A stretch of DNA of 26,331 nt from an uncultured Oscillospiraceae bacterium (GTDB lineage: Bacteria; Bacillota; Clostridia; Oscillospirales; JAAYXM01): contig CAKUEM010000025.1 of assembly GCA_934646115.1 (NCBI GenBank), forward strand, positions 1 to 26,331. The letters run 5' to 3'. The stretch's first letter is position 1; the number at the start of each line of letters is the position of its first letter. Position numbers and translations under genes: made by a program. A model generated the notes under the pieces. That model saw only the letters and a list, made by a program, of their open reading frames with translations. It searched no databases and was not told the origin of the DNA. Positions 7,574 to 15,309 of the stretch are shown in pieces.

Positions 7574-7954
7574 ATGAAAAATATTGTATTAAGCATCCCC
7601 AATGCGCTGCTTTCCGAGGCGCTCGCGCGGTTTCTCCGCGAAAAGGCGGGGTATTGCGTGTATCAGGAGGATAACCCGCAAAAGCTTGCAGATATGTGCG
7701 CGATCGTCGATGCGGACGTGCTTCTGTGCGAAACGCGCGATTATGCGCCGTATACTGGGGAGGATTGGCGCGATATATACCGCGCGGTGAAGAAGCGTCA
7801 TGCGGCATGCCGGCTTGCGCTGGTCGTGGACGAAGCGGCGTTTCCGCAGGCGGCGCTTCGCGCGCAGCAAGCGCGAAGCGATGGCGTGATCGATGCGTTT
7901 TTCTTTGAAAGCGTTTCCTGTGAATATATTGCGGCGGTGATCGACAGTCTGTAA
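7574..7954 (+). CDS. Stand-alone pseudo-receiver domain protein
   Basis: A 126-residue protein with the alternating strand/helix pattern of a CheY-like fold but without its catalytic residues. The acidic pair after strand 1 is replaced (LSIPN), the phosphorylation position carries Glu53 (VLLCETR) instead of Asp, the strand-4 Thr position is Asp86, and the Lys is absent (FFFES). Glu at the phosphosite could mimic the active state. There is no DNA-binding domain. GGAGGAGG-like sequence lies a few bases before ATG 7574. It sits between the two-component genes and the solute-binding lipoprotein, which suggests a protein-protein role in the same pathway. The fold call is by sequence pattern only. 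Confidence 0.6.
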   Translation: MKNIVLSIPNALLSEALARFLREKAGYCVYQEDNPQKLADMCAIVDADVLLCETRDYAPYTGEDWRDIYRAVKKRHAACRLALVVDEAAFPQAALRAQQARSDGVIDAFFFESVSCEYIAAVIDSL

Positions 7955-8001
7955 AATGCGCCGAGGGAGTTTTATTATTACGATTAAGGGGATGTGGTTT
8001 C

Positions 8002-9375
8002 GTGAAGCGGAGAGGAATTTTTGGGCTTTTATGCGCCGCTGCGCTGGTTCTTATGGCGGGCTGCAATTCTACGGCGAAGGAGCCGATCCAGCTCACATTA
8101 TGGCATGTATACGGCGAACAGGTAGACTCGCCGATCAATCAGTTAATTGAAGAATTTAATCGCACGGTCGGGGCGGAGAATCATGTCAGCGTTTCGGTCA
8201 CCGCGGTTTCAAACAGCAATAAAATCCATGAAGCGGTTTTGGCTGCGGCGAATAATGAGCCGGGCGCACCGGAGCTGCCGGATCTATTTAACGCATATCC
8301 TAAAACGGTATCCGCCATGCGCGATCCGGAAATTTTAGTGGATTACCACGATTATTTTTCAGAGGATGAGCTTTCCGATTATGTTCCGGCATTTTTAAAT
8401 GAGGGCGAGATCGACGGGCGATTTGCTATTTTTCCGGTCGCGAAATCGACCGAGGTGTTATACATCAATAAAACGCTGTTTGATCGTTTCGCGGCAGAGA
8501 CCGGCGCGCGCATGGATGATTTGACGACCTGGGAGGGACTGTGCCACACCGCCACAGCTTACACCGCGTGGTCAGACGCGAAAACGCCGGATGTCCCAAA
8601 CGATGGGAAAGCGTTTTTAGTGCACGACTATTTATTTCATTATTTTCAAGTCGGCGTGCGCTCGCTGGGCGAAGAATTCTTCCGCGACAATGATTTTTCT
8701 TTCTCGCCCGCGTATCGCACCGTGTGGGAGCCGTTGGCGCGCGCTGCGTTTGCGGGCGGCGTTTGGTATGGCGCGGGCTATGCGACCGAGCCGCTGCGCA
8801 CGGGCGATGTGGTTGCAAGCGTTGCTTCCTCTGCGAGCGTGTTATATTATGAAAACATCGTAACCTATGACGATAATACGTCCGAAGACGTTGAGATCAT
8901 CGCGCTGCCAACGCCGGTGTTTCAGAACGGAAAGAAGATGGTAATGCAGCGCGGCGGCGGATTCTGCACGGTGCGTTCCACGCCGGAGCGCGAGCGCGCG
9001 GCGTGTCTGTTTTTAAAATGGCTGACCGCGCCGGAGAATAATGCGCGCTTTGTTACACAGCTCGGATATATTCCGGTGCGGCGCAGCGCGCACGAGGGCT
9101 ATATGGAGCGAGAGATCGCGACGTTAAGCGATCCCAAGTATCGCTCGCTCTATCAGGTGATCGAGCAGATCAACCCGTCTTATGAATTTGTATATCCGCC
9201 GCAATTTGGCGAGTATCTCGACAAGGAAACGGCGTTTGTTCAAACGATTCGGAATTTACTGGAAGAAGGGCGCGCGGAGTATCTGGCGCTGGTGCAAAAC
9301 GGCGCAGACCCGAACGCAACGCTCGACCAATTGACAGACAAGTATTTTGAGGCATTGCGCGCCGCGCTGCAATAG
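8002..9375 (+). CDS. Extracellular solute-binding lipoprotein (sugar ABC type), orphan
   Basis: A 457-residue protein with a lipoprotein signal peptide and lipobox LMAG-Cys21, then the family 1 solute-binding fold starting IQLTLWHVYG. It resembles sugar/glycerol-phosphate binding proteins, with a late conserved KWLTAPENNARF segment. GTG 8002 follows an AAGGGGA ribosome site. No permease or ATPase gene is nearby, so import is not its obvious role. It is followed 27 bases later by a membrane LuxR-type regulator and may present ligand to that sensor or to the upstream kinases. Substrate is unknown. Confidence 0.88.
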   Translation: MKRRGIFGLLCAAALVLMAGCNSTAKEPIQLTLWHVYGEQVDSPINQLIEEFNRTVGAENHVSVSVTAVSNSNKIHEAVLAAANNEPGAPELPDLFNAYPKTVSAMRDPEILVDYHDYFSEDELSDYVPAFLNEGEIDGRFAIFPVAKSTEVLYINKTLFDRFAAETGARMDDLTTWEGLCHTATAYTAWSDAKTPDVPNDGKAFLVHDYLFHYFQVGVRSLGEEFFRDNDFSFSPAYRTVWEPLARAAFAGGVWYGAGYATEPLRTGDVVASVASSASVLYYENIVTYDDNTSEDVEIIALPTPVFQNGKKMVMQRGGGFCTVRSTPERERAACLFLKWLTAPENNARFVTQLGYIPVRRSAHEGYMEREIATLSDPKYRSLYQVIEQINPSYEFVYPPQFGEYLDKETAFVQTIRNLLEEGRAEYLALVQNGADPNATLDQLTDKYFEALRAALQ

Positions 9376-9402
9376 CGCGGGCGACGAAGAGTGGGGGCGG
9401 AC

Positions 9403-10992
9403 ATGAAGTATTTCGAGCAGCTGAAACATGCATTTTGTTCTGTGAAAAGCCGAAATATCAGTTTGCAGCAGCGGATGATGCTTGGCATTTTGTCCGCTGC
9501 GGTGATCGTGCTTGCGGCAATTTTGGTGCTGTTTACGGCGAGCGGACTGTTTTCTTTTTCCGGACGGCATATTCAGCAGCAGTTTAACGATACGCTCAGC
9601 TACTCGACCAAGCAGATCAACGACCATTTCGATCGACTCAACGCGCAGGGGCTTAAGCTGTCGCGGCAGATCGCAACGGAAATTGAATATCTTTTAGAAA
9701 AAGAAAACCTGACCTTCCGGGAGCTCAACAATAACCCGAAACAGCTGGAAACATTGCAGCAGAGCGCGTACAACCCATTGCTTGCGGCACTTGAAATGTC
9801 AGATTGCAGCGGCGCGTATATCATATTTGACGCAACGATCAATACGCAAGCGCCGGCATTCTCGCGCTGCGGGCTGTATTTGCGGCGCAGCAGTATGACG
9901 GATAGCAACGCGCTCAATTCGAGCGTTGTGCTGTTCCGCGGGATGAAAACGGTTGCGCGAAAAAATGAGCTTGAGATGCATAATCGCTGGAATATGGAAT
10001 TTGACATTAAAAAGGTTCCGAATTATGAGCAGCTGCTCGCGCAGACGGATGTGCGCGCCGCGGAATGCTACCTTTGGTCGAAGCGGGTCACGCTATCGCG
10101 CACGTGGGAGGATGTTATGATGCTCAGCGTGCCGATCGTTGGAAAAAACGGGACGGTTTACGGCATTTGCGGCATAGAGGTCAGCGGATTATATTTCCGC
10201 TTGGCGCATCCCGCAACCGAAAGCGATTTTGGGAAGATCGCCGTGGTCTTAGCGCCTGTCAAAGACGGAAGCTTGCAGCTGCAGCATGGCATGATTGGGG
10301 AATTCCCCGGCGGAGACGCCAGCGCGCAGATGATGAAATCTTATGAAAACGGGCGGATTTGCACCTATCAGGCGGAAAGCGGACAATATATCGGCATGCA
10401 GCATTCGGTGCGGATTTCTTCCGCCATCGATAAAGAAACGCAGTGGGCGGTGGCGGCGCTGCTGCCTGCGGCAAGCTGGAAAAGCTATACGCAGCGGAAA
10501 CAGGCAATATTGATCGGCGGGAGCTTGCTTCTCCTGCTGGGGATGTTTGCAGTTTCGATGTTTTTAAGCCGGAAATGCCTTCAGCCGATCACGCGCAGGC
10601 TTCAGGAAATTCAAGACGGAACGCTCGAGCAGAATGCGCCGACCGGGTTTTCCGAGCTGGATGCGCTGATTCGCTTTTTAAATGAAACACGGCCTACCCC
10701 GGCGGGGCGCGAGGAGCTGCCCGAAGGGATTCGCGAGATGTTTGACACGTTTGTTGAGCGTACGCATTCGCTGACCGAGGCGGAGCGCAATATCTTAAAT
10801 TATTACATTCAGGGATATCAGATCATGGATATTCCAGAGCTTGCGTATATCAGCATGAGCACGGTACGCAAGCACAACCGCAGTATTTATGAAAAACTTC
10901 ATGTTGCATCAAAGGATGAATTGATGCTTTATATCGATCTGCTGCGTCGCTGCGGGCGGCTGGGCGATATTTCCGATCTCTTTACATCATAA
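9403..10992 (+). CDS. Membrane-spanning LuxR-type one-component regulator
   Basis: A 529-residue protein with TM1 at about 27-50, a large outside domain of about 315 residues, TM2 at about 367-389, a HAMP-like stretch, and a C-terminal LuxR helix-turn-helix at about 457-515 (begins LTEAERNILNYY, contains STVRKHNRSIYEKL). It therefore joins extracellular sensing to DNA binding in one chain, without histidine kinase or receiver. The outside part may be a Cache-like sensor domain, but I cannot confirm the fold. ATG 9403 is preferred (GGGGG 5 bases before); an in-frame GTG at 9391 is possible. It lies directly behind the orphan solute-binding lipoprotein, a likely ligand-presenting partner. Confidence 0.82.
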   Translation: MKYFEQLKHAFCSVKSRNISLQQRMMLGILSAAVIVLAAILVLFTASGLFSFSGRHIQQQFNDTLSYSTKQINDHFDRLNAQGLKLSRQIATEIEYLLEKENLTFRELNNNPKQLETLQQSAYNPLLAALEMSDCSGAYIIFDATINTQAPAFSRCGLYLRRSSMTDSNALNSSVVLFRGMKTVARKNELEMHNRWNMEFDIKKVPNYEQLLAQTDVRAAECYLWSKRVTLSRTWEDVMMLSVPIVGKNGTVYGICGIEVSGLYFRLAHPATESDFGKIAVVLAPVKDGSLQLQHGMIGEFPGGDASAQMMKSYENGRICTYQAESGQYIGMQHSVRISSAIDKETQWAVAALLPAASWKSYTQRKQAILIGGSLLLLLGMFAVSMFLSRKCLQPITRRLQEIQDGTLEQNAPTGFSELDALIRFLNETRPTPAGREELPEGIREMFDTFVERTHSLTEAERNILNYYIQGYQIMDIPELAYISMSTVRKHNRSIYEKLHVASKDELMLYIDLLRRCGRLGDISDLFTS

Positions 10993-10998
10993 CGGGCG

Positions 10999-11044
10999 CG
11001 GGGGCTTGCTTTGTGCGGGTTGCATAAAATAAGCCCCCGTTTTC
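10999..11044 (+). terminator. Terminator of the signalling block
   Basis: CGGGGGCTT (10999-11007) pairs with AAGCCCCCG (11031-11039), followed by TTTTCTG. The loop is long (23 bases). It lies 6 bases beyond the stop of the LuxR-type regulator. Confidence 0.75.
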
Positions 11045-11144
11045 TGTGAAGTCTGCATGGTATTCATTGGATAGTATGCGGTTTGGGAGAGAAAAAACGC
11101 GGGAAAAGTATTCAAAAGCCCATAGCTTTTTTGCCAGTATTCGG

Positions 11145-11150
11145 TATAAT
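11145..11150 (+). promoter_or_regulatory. Candidate promoter of the eleven-gene envelope operon
   Basis: A perfect TATAAT -10 at 11145-11150 lies 39 bases before the first start codon. The -35 is not recognisable at 16-18 bp, which may mean activator dependence or another sigma factor. GTATTC occurs three times upstream (near 11059, 11108 and 11137). This is the only promoter-like site seen ahead of the long collinear gene set that ends at the 20347 terminator. Confidence 0.45.
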
Positions 11151-11189
11151 AAAAGCAAAGCAAACGCGATTGAAAAGGGGGATCGTGCT

Positions 11190-11678
11190 GTGACGGTAAA
11201 TTATCAAAAGCTTCCGGAAAGCCTTACTGAATTTCAGACATATATTCCGCAGGCGCTCGCCGCGCCAGAGCAGGTTTGCGCATTGTTTCTAAGCGCGCTG
11301 CAGATATATCTGAAGAATCAGACGGAAGGGATTGCGGCGATCAATCTGTTGCGCGGACCGCGCCCGATGACGCCATACGATGTTCAATTTCTGCGCGATC
11401 GCCTGCGCGGGAAAGCATATCTCCCGCTTGCATATTTTGAGGGGGCAACGCCGGAGAATGGGTATACCCCGGCTGTGCCGTATTGCCTGCAGGTGCTGCC
11501 CGATCCGCGGCCACAGGATGTGGAGGAAGGATATATCCGCGTATTTTTGAAAACCGCCGGGGCGGATTCGCCGCGTCCGATGCGGTTGCGCCGCAAAGGA
11601 GACGCATGGTTTTTGTGGGAATATTCCAGTATACTCAGCGGAATTCGGATTCCGGCAGAACAAGATCCGTGGGCATAG
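11190..11678 (+). CDS. DUF6935-like protein
   Basis: A 162-residue soluble protein without signal or membrane segment. Motifs I associate with the DUF6935 family are present: LLRGPRPMTPYDVQFLRDR, YFEGATPENGYTP and GADSPRP, followed by FLWEYSSILSGIR and a final DPWA. Function of the family is unknown. The frame stays open back to 11046, but GTG 11190 is chosen because AAGGGGG lies 8 bases before it and the upstream part covers the promoter. It opens the operon, 20 bases ahead of a Cys-rich small protein. Family assignment is from memory of conserved motifs. Confidence 0.75.
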   Translation: MTVNYQKLPESLTEFQTYIPQALAAPEQVCALFLSALQIYLKNQTEGIAAINLLRGPRPMTPYDVQFLRDRLRGKAYLPLAYFEGATPENGYTPAVPYCLQVLPDPRPQDVEEGYIRVFLKTAGADSPRPMRLRRKGDAWFLWEYSSILSGIRIPAEQDPWA

Positions 11679-11698
11679 CACAGGGGAGGGGGATGCGT

Positions 11699-12064
11699 AT
11701 GCTGCGTGATAAATTGCTGGATTATTTAATAGACTGTTCCACGGCGGATGATTTTTGCTTTTCGCTGCGCTGCGAGGTGTGCAAAACAGAATGGCGCAGC
11801 AGAACGATCCGCTTTTCCCACGCAGCCGGTGCAGAGAAAAACCCGCAAAAGCGCGTGATTTATGACGCGCTGTATCAGCGAGAGTGGCGAATGGCGCGCC
11901 AGAGCGCACTTGAGCAGGCGATCGATCATTTTGGGATCTGCCCGGTCTGCCATCGGCTGGTGTGCGACTGCTGCTTTTTGATTTGCGAGGAGATCGAGAT
12001 CTGCCAAAGCTGCGCAAAAGCACTGCGTATGACCGGTGAGCCGATCATTGCAAAAAGCGAATGA
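11699..12064 (+). CDS. Small Cys-rich (zinc-binding) protein
   Basis: A 121-residue protein with three or four CxxC knuckles: CEVC near the N-terminus, CPVC followed by CDCC in the last third, and CQSC near the end. This pattern is typical of zinc ribbons or treble-clef folds. No membrane segment is visible. ATG 11699 is 9 bases after GGAGG; ATG 11693 in the same frame is an alternative with poor spacing. I do not recognise the family. Its place in the operon with other zinc-ribbon proteins suggests a shared scaffold role. Confidence 0.7.
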   Translation: MLRDKLLDYLIDCSTADDFCFSLRCEVCKTEWRSRTIRFSHAAGAEKNPQKRVIYDALYQREWRMARQSALEQAIDHFGICPVCHRLVCDCCFLICEEIEICQSCAKALRMTGEPIIAKSE

Positions 12065-12155
12065 TTTAGGTGATTAGCGGCACATGCCCGCTTCACATAT
12101 TGTATCCGCGAAAGCGGAGGTCAGGCAAAACATATATTTTGAAAGGGGATTTATT

Positions 12156-12551
12156 ATGAAAGGAAAACAGTTCTTAAAAGTAACGGGTATTCTTATGATC
12201 ATCGGCGGCGGACTTGGCATTATTTTTTCGCTGATCGCGATCGCTGGCGTTGCGGCGCTTGCGTATCTCGGCGCCGACATGGGCGCGCTGATCTTCTCCA
12301 GTGTATTGGCGATCGTTGGCGCTGTGATTGAGCTTGTGGCAGGCATCCTCGGCGTGAAAAACTGCGATAAGCCGGAAAAGGCAAACACCTGCATTGTTAT
12401 GGGTGCGCTTGTTGCGGTTCTGACCGTGGCGAGCATGATCGTCAATGCGGTTGCAGGCGGCGACTTCAGCGTGCTTAGCCTGGTTACCGGGCTGATTTTG
12501 CCGGGACTTTACATCGCTGGCGCAGTGATGAACAAAAAGCCGGCTGCATAA
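12156..12551 (+). CDS. Small four-helix membrane protein, unknown function
   Basis: A 131-residue protein with about four hydrophobic helices: residues 9-33, 38-62, 83-102 and 109-126. The helices are Gly/Ala rich, with a short cytoplasmic CDKPEKAN loop in the middle. ATG 12156 follows GAAAGGGGA. It resembles small clostridial membrane proteins without assigned function. The 91-base gap before it holds a CCGC-GAAA-GCGG mini-hairpin (12106-12117) and no clear promoter, so it is probably in the same transcript. Confidence 0.7.
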   Translation: MKGKQFLKVTGILMIIGGGLGIIFSLIAIAGVAALAYLGADMGALIFSSVLAIVGAVIELVAGILGVKNCDKPEKANTCIVMGALVAVLTVASMIVNAVAGGDFSVLSLVTGLILPGLYIAGAVMNKKPAA

Positions 12552-12582
12552 ATTGCAGATATCTGCCTGACTTGTTGGAACA

Positions 12583-12604
12583 GGGCGGCGTTTTCGCGCC
12601 GCCC
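12583..12604 (+). other. Intergenic GC-rich hairpin in the operon
   Basis: GGGCGGCG and CGCCGCCC pair across a short TTTTCG-type loop in the 143-base gap between the membrane protein and the zinc-ribbon protein. No T tract follows, so it is not a classical terminator. It may act as a processing or partial termination element that sets different expression upstream and downstream. Smaller stems (CCGAATCGG, GGAGC with GCTCC at 12649-12653) follow. Confidence 0.4.
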
Positions 12605-12694
12605 ACGTTCCGAATCGGAGGCTGGGAGGAGCGTGCGGCTTGCGTGTTGCTCCGTGTTTCTGATTCTTAACATATCGAAAGGAAGTGGGTTTTG

Positions 12695-13774
12695 ATGGAT
12701 ACTGTGCAAAGCTACAAATGCCCGTGCTGCGGTGCGCCGCTGGCGTTTGACGGAACAACACAGAGCTTGCGCTGCGCGTCCTGCGGCAATGAGTTTTCCG
12801 CGGAAACCTTGCAGCAATTAAGCGAGACGGAGCAGCCGGGCGCATCCCAGTATGATTGGCAGCAATATTCCCCGCGCAGTTTTGAGGATACCGGGGAGGT
12901 CGACCTTTCGGGATATTCCTGCCCATCCTGCGGCGCGGAGATCACAGGGGACGCCACACTCGGCGCGACCACGTGTCCGTATTGCGGAAACGCAACGATC
13001 GTGAAGGGGCAGTTTGAAGGGACGCTGCGCCCGGATTATCTGATCCCGTTCCGGGTGAACAAAGACGCGGCGATCCATGCGTTTGAGGCGGACTTTAAGA
13101 ACGCGCCGTTCCTGCCGGATTTGTTCCGCGATAAGCAGCGCATTGCGGAGATGAGCGGCGTGTATGTTCCGTTTTGGACGTTTGATTGCGACTGCGATGC
13201 GTCGATCAACTACGACGCGCAGCAAACGACCATGTGGAGCGATTCGAAGTACGACTATGTAAAGACCGACCATTATCGTCTGCTGCGCAGCGGCAGCGTC
13301 GGCTTCGCGAACATCCCGGTCGACGGGTCGAAAAAGGCGGACGACGCGTATATGGAGGCGGTTGAGCCGTATGATTACAGCGAGGCGGTAGATTTTAACG
13401 CCGCGTATCTGTCCGGCTATTTGGCGGATAAATATGATGTATCTGCGGAAGAGAGCATTGCGCGCGCGAACGAGCGCGTGAAAAATTCGACCGAGTCGGT
13501 TTTCCGGCAAACAACGAGTACATATGAAAGCGTTGTGGCGAGCCAGAGCTCCATCCGTTTTTCGGGCGGTAAGATTCGGTATGCGCTGCTGCCGGTTTGG
13601 ATGTTAAACATCAAATATCTCGACAAGATGTATGCCTTTGCCATCAATGGCCAGACGGGCAAGGTGGTTGGCGAATATCCGGTCGATCAGAAGAAAAAGT
13701 GGGGCTATTTTGCAAAAATAGCCGGGATTGCCTATGTGGCGGCTGCTGCCGTGGCATGGCTGCTGCTGCACTAG
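12695..13774 (+). CDS. YdjG-like tail-anchored double zinc-ribbon protein
   Basis: A 359-residue protein with two zinc ribbons near the N-terminus (Cys9/12 with Cys27/30, then Cys76/79 with Cys94/97), a central mixed domain, and one hydrophobic helix at about 337-357 that would anchor it to the membrane from its C-terminus. This architecture and its place directly before a TPM protein match YdjG of the Bacillus subtilis ydjFGHI set, a partner in anchoring PspA. Such proteins are often annotated as TFIIB-type zinc ribbon or PriA-like by ribbon similarity; no helicase motifs are present. ATG 12695 is used, after GGAAGTGG. It lies 13 bases ahead of the TPM gene. Confidence 0.8.
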   Translation: MDTVQSYKCPCCGAPLAFDGTTQSLRCASCGNEFSAETLQQLSETEQPGASQYDWQQYSPRSFEDTGEVDLSGYSCPSCGAEITGDATLGATTCPYCGNATIVKGQFEGTLRPDYLIPFRVNKDAAIHAFEADFKNAPFLPDLFRDKQRIAEMSGVYVPFWTFDCDCDASINYDAQQTTMWSDSKYDYVKTDHYRLLRSGSVGFANIPVDGSKKADDAYMEAVEPYDYSEAVDFNAAYLSGYLADKYDVSAEESIARANERVKNSTESVFRQTTSTYESVVASQSSIRFSGGKIRYALLPVWMLNIKYLDKMYAFAINGQTGKVVGEYPVDQKKKWGYFAKIAGIAYVAAAAVAWLLLH

Positions 13775-13787
13775 GGAGGTGGGCAAA

Positions 13788-14573
13788 ATGAAAAGAATTG
13801 GTTCTGCATTTATTTTGCTCCTGCTCTGCACGGTGCTTGTGCTTCCGGCAACGGCGGCATTTTCTAACCCGGCTGTGATCGATGAGGCGGGATGTTTGAC
13901 CGAGGCGCAGGCTGCGGAGCTTACGCAAAGATTGAATGAGCTGCGCCAGCGGTATGATTTTGACGTGGCGATCTATATTGAAGAAAAAATGACTGCCGAT
14001 ACGGCGCGCGACGCGGCGGATGACATTTTCGATTATAACGGTTACGGCGCGGGCAAGAACGCGGACGGGATTTTGCTGTATCTTTCAAAAGAGCCGCGCA
14101 AATACCATATGAGCACGCATGGCAGCGGTATCAAGGCGTTTACAGACAATGGGCTGATCTATATGGAAGAGCAGTTCCTGCCGTATTTAAAAGAGGACGA
14201 TTATTATGCGGCGCTCAGCGCATATGTAGACTGCGCGGATGAGCTGCTTAATATGGCGGCGCAGGGCGAGCCGTATAATAAGCCGCAGCGCAGCATGACG
14301 TATATCCTGTGCGTGATCGCAGGGGCGATTTTGCTTCCGCTCATCGTGGCATATTTTGCGATGAAAAGCAAGCTTGCCAAAATGAAAACCGCGGTCAAGC
14401 AGGATTATGCAGGGAATTATATGAAGCCGGGGAGCTTCCACCTGGATTTCTCGCAGGATATTTTCTTATACAGCACGGTCAGCAAGACCGAGAAGCCTGA
14501 TGACGACAGCAGTTCGAGCACGCACACCTCGTCCTCGGGCGAGACGCATGGCGGACGCGGCGGAAGTTATTAA
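13788..14573 (+). CDS. TPM-domain membrane protein (YdjH-like)
   Basis: A 261-residue protein with a signal peptide (cleavage after about residue 24, ATAA-FSNP), a TPM domain at about 25-160 on the outside (VIDEAGCLTEAQ, LNELRQRYDFDVAIYI, DGILLYLS), one membrane helix at about 171-192 and a cytoplasmic tail ending in Ser/Thr-rich and GGRGGSY low-complexity sequence. TPM domains of this kind occur in YdjH and in photosystem maintenance proteins. ATG 13788 after GGGAGG is clear. It follows the YdjG-like gene by 13 bases, giving the same order as in Bacillus. Confidence 0.85.
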   Translation: MKRIGSAFILLLLCTVLVLPATAAFSNPAVIDEAGCLTEAQAAELTQRLNELRQRYDFDVAIYIEEKMTADTARDAADDIFDYNGYGAGKNADGILLYLSKEPRKYHMSTHGSGIKAFTDNGLIYMEEQFLPYLKEDDYYAALSAYVDCADELLNMAAQGEPYNKPQRSMTYILCVIAGAILLPLIVAYFAMKSKLAKMKTAVKQDYAGNYMKPGSFHLDFSQDIFLYSTVSKTEKPDDDSSSSTHTSSSGETHGGRGGSY

Positions 14574-14598
14574 TATTTGAAACGTTAGGAGGGTCATT

Positions 14599-15291
14599 AT
14601 GAAACGGAATAAAACATTATTTGGGGCAATTGCGATGCTTTGCGTGCTCAGCATATTTGCGGGCTGCGGCAAACGCATGGATTCAAAGTATGCGGGCAAA
14701 TATGTGGCGATATCGAGCGAAATGGTAGGCGTTACGCTTTATATGAAAGACCTGGGGGATTATTCGATGAAGCTCAAGGAGGGCGGTAAGGGCAGCTTAA
14801 ACTTTGGCGGCACGTCGTATGATCTGCTCTGGTCGAATGACGATGAGAAGCTCACCATCCAGTATGAGGGCGTGAAGTCGGAGGGAACGATCGATGGCGA
14901 TACGATTGCGTTTCACGATCTTTTCGGCATGGAAATGAAGCTGGTCTTCGCGCTTGCGGGCAGCGACGCGGCAAATCCGGAAAACAACATGCCGGAGAAC
15001 GATCGTGCCATGCTTGGCACATGGAAATCGACCGCGGTGCAAGACGTGCTGGGCGATCCGGTCGATACGATCGCGGCAGACGCGCTTCAGCTGGAGTTCA
15101 CTGCGGATTATAAAGTGAACGTGGTGCTCAGCGGGCAGGCGATCGGGACTTATTCGTGGTCCTTTCTTGGGGAGTGGGGCATCATTGAGGATGATGAGAT
15201 CTCCTTGAACTGGGAATTTTCAGACAGCGGAATCACCGTGAATTACACGATCAACGACGAGTATTACACATTCCCTTGCACAAAACAGTAA
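14599..15291 (+). CDS. Lipoprotein, unknown function
   Basis: A 230-residue protein with a signal peptide and lipobox FAG-Cys23, so it is anchored on the outer face of the membrane. The mature part shows two related halves beginning GKYVAISSEMVG and GTWKSTAVQDVLG, each with strand-rich sequence. This suggests a duplicated lipocalin-like or small beta-barrel unit. TAGGAGGG precedes ATG 14599. It lies 25 bases after the TPM gene and 18 before the next gene. No family recognised. Confidence 0.75.
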   Translation: MKRNKTLFGAIAMLCVLSIFAGCGKRMDSKYAGKYVAISSEMVGVTLYMKDLGDYSMKLKEGGKGSLNFGGTSYDLLWSNDDEKLTIQYEGVKSEGTIDGDTIAFHDLFGMEMKLVFALAGSDAANPENNMPENDRAMLGTWKSTAVQDVLGDPVDTIAADALQLEFTADYKVNVVLSGQAIGTYSWSFLGEWGIIEDDEISLNWEFSDSGITVNYTINDEYYTFPCTKQ

Positions 15292-15309
15292 GAAAGAGAG
15301 GGAGACTTC

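Noticed and set aside
11046..11189. N-terminal extension of the DUF6935-like gene
   Set aside because: The extension covers the TATAAT and has no family similarity; GTG 11190 has a good ribosome site.
12647..12676. Possible promoter TTGCTC-18-CATATC before the YdjG-like gene
   Set aside because: Both hexamers are weak and the start would fall on the ribosome site, leaving no leader.
12695..13774. PriA-type helicase for the zinc-ribbon protein
   Set aside because: Only the ribbons resemble PriA; no Walker motifs are present and a C-terminal membrane anchor is seen.
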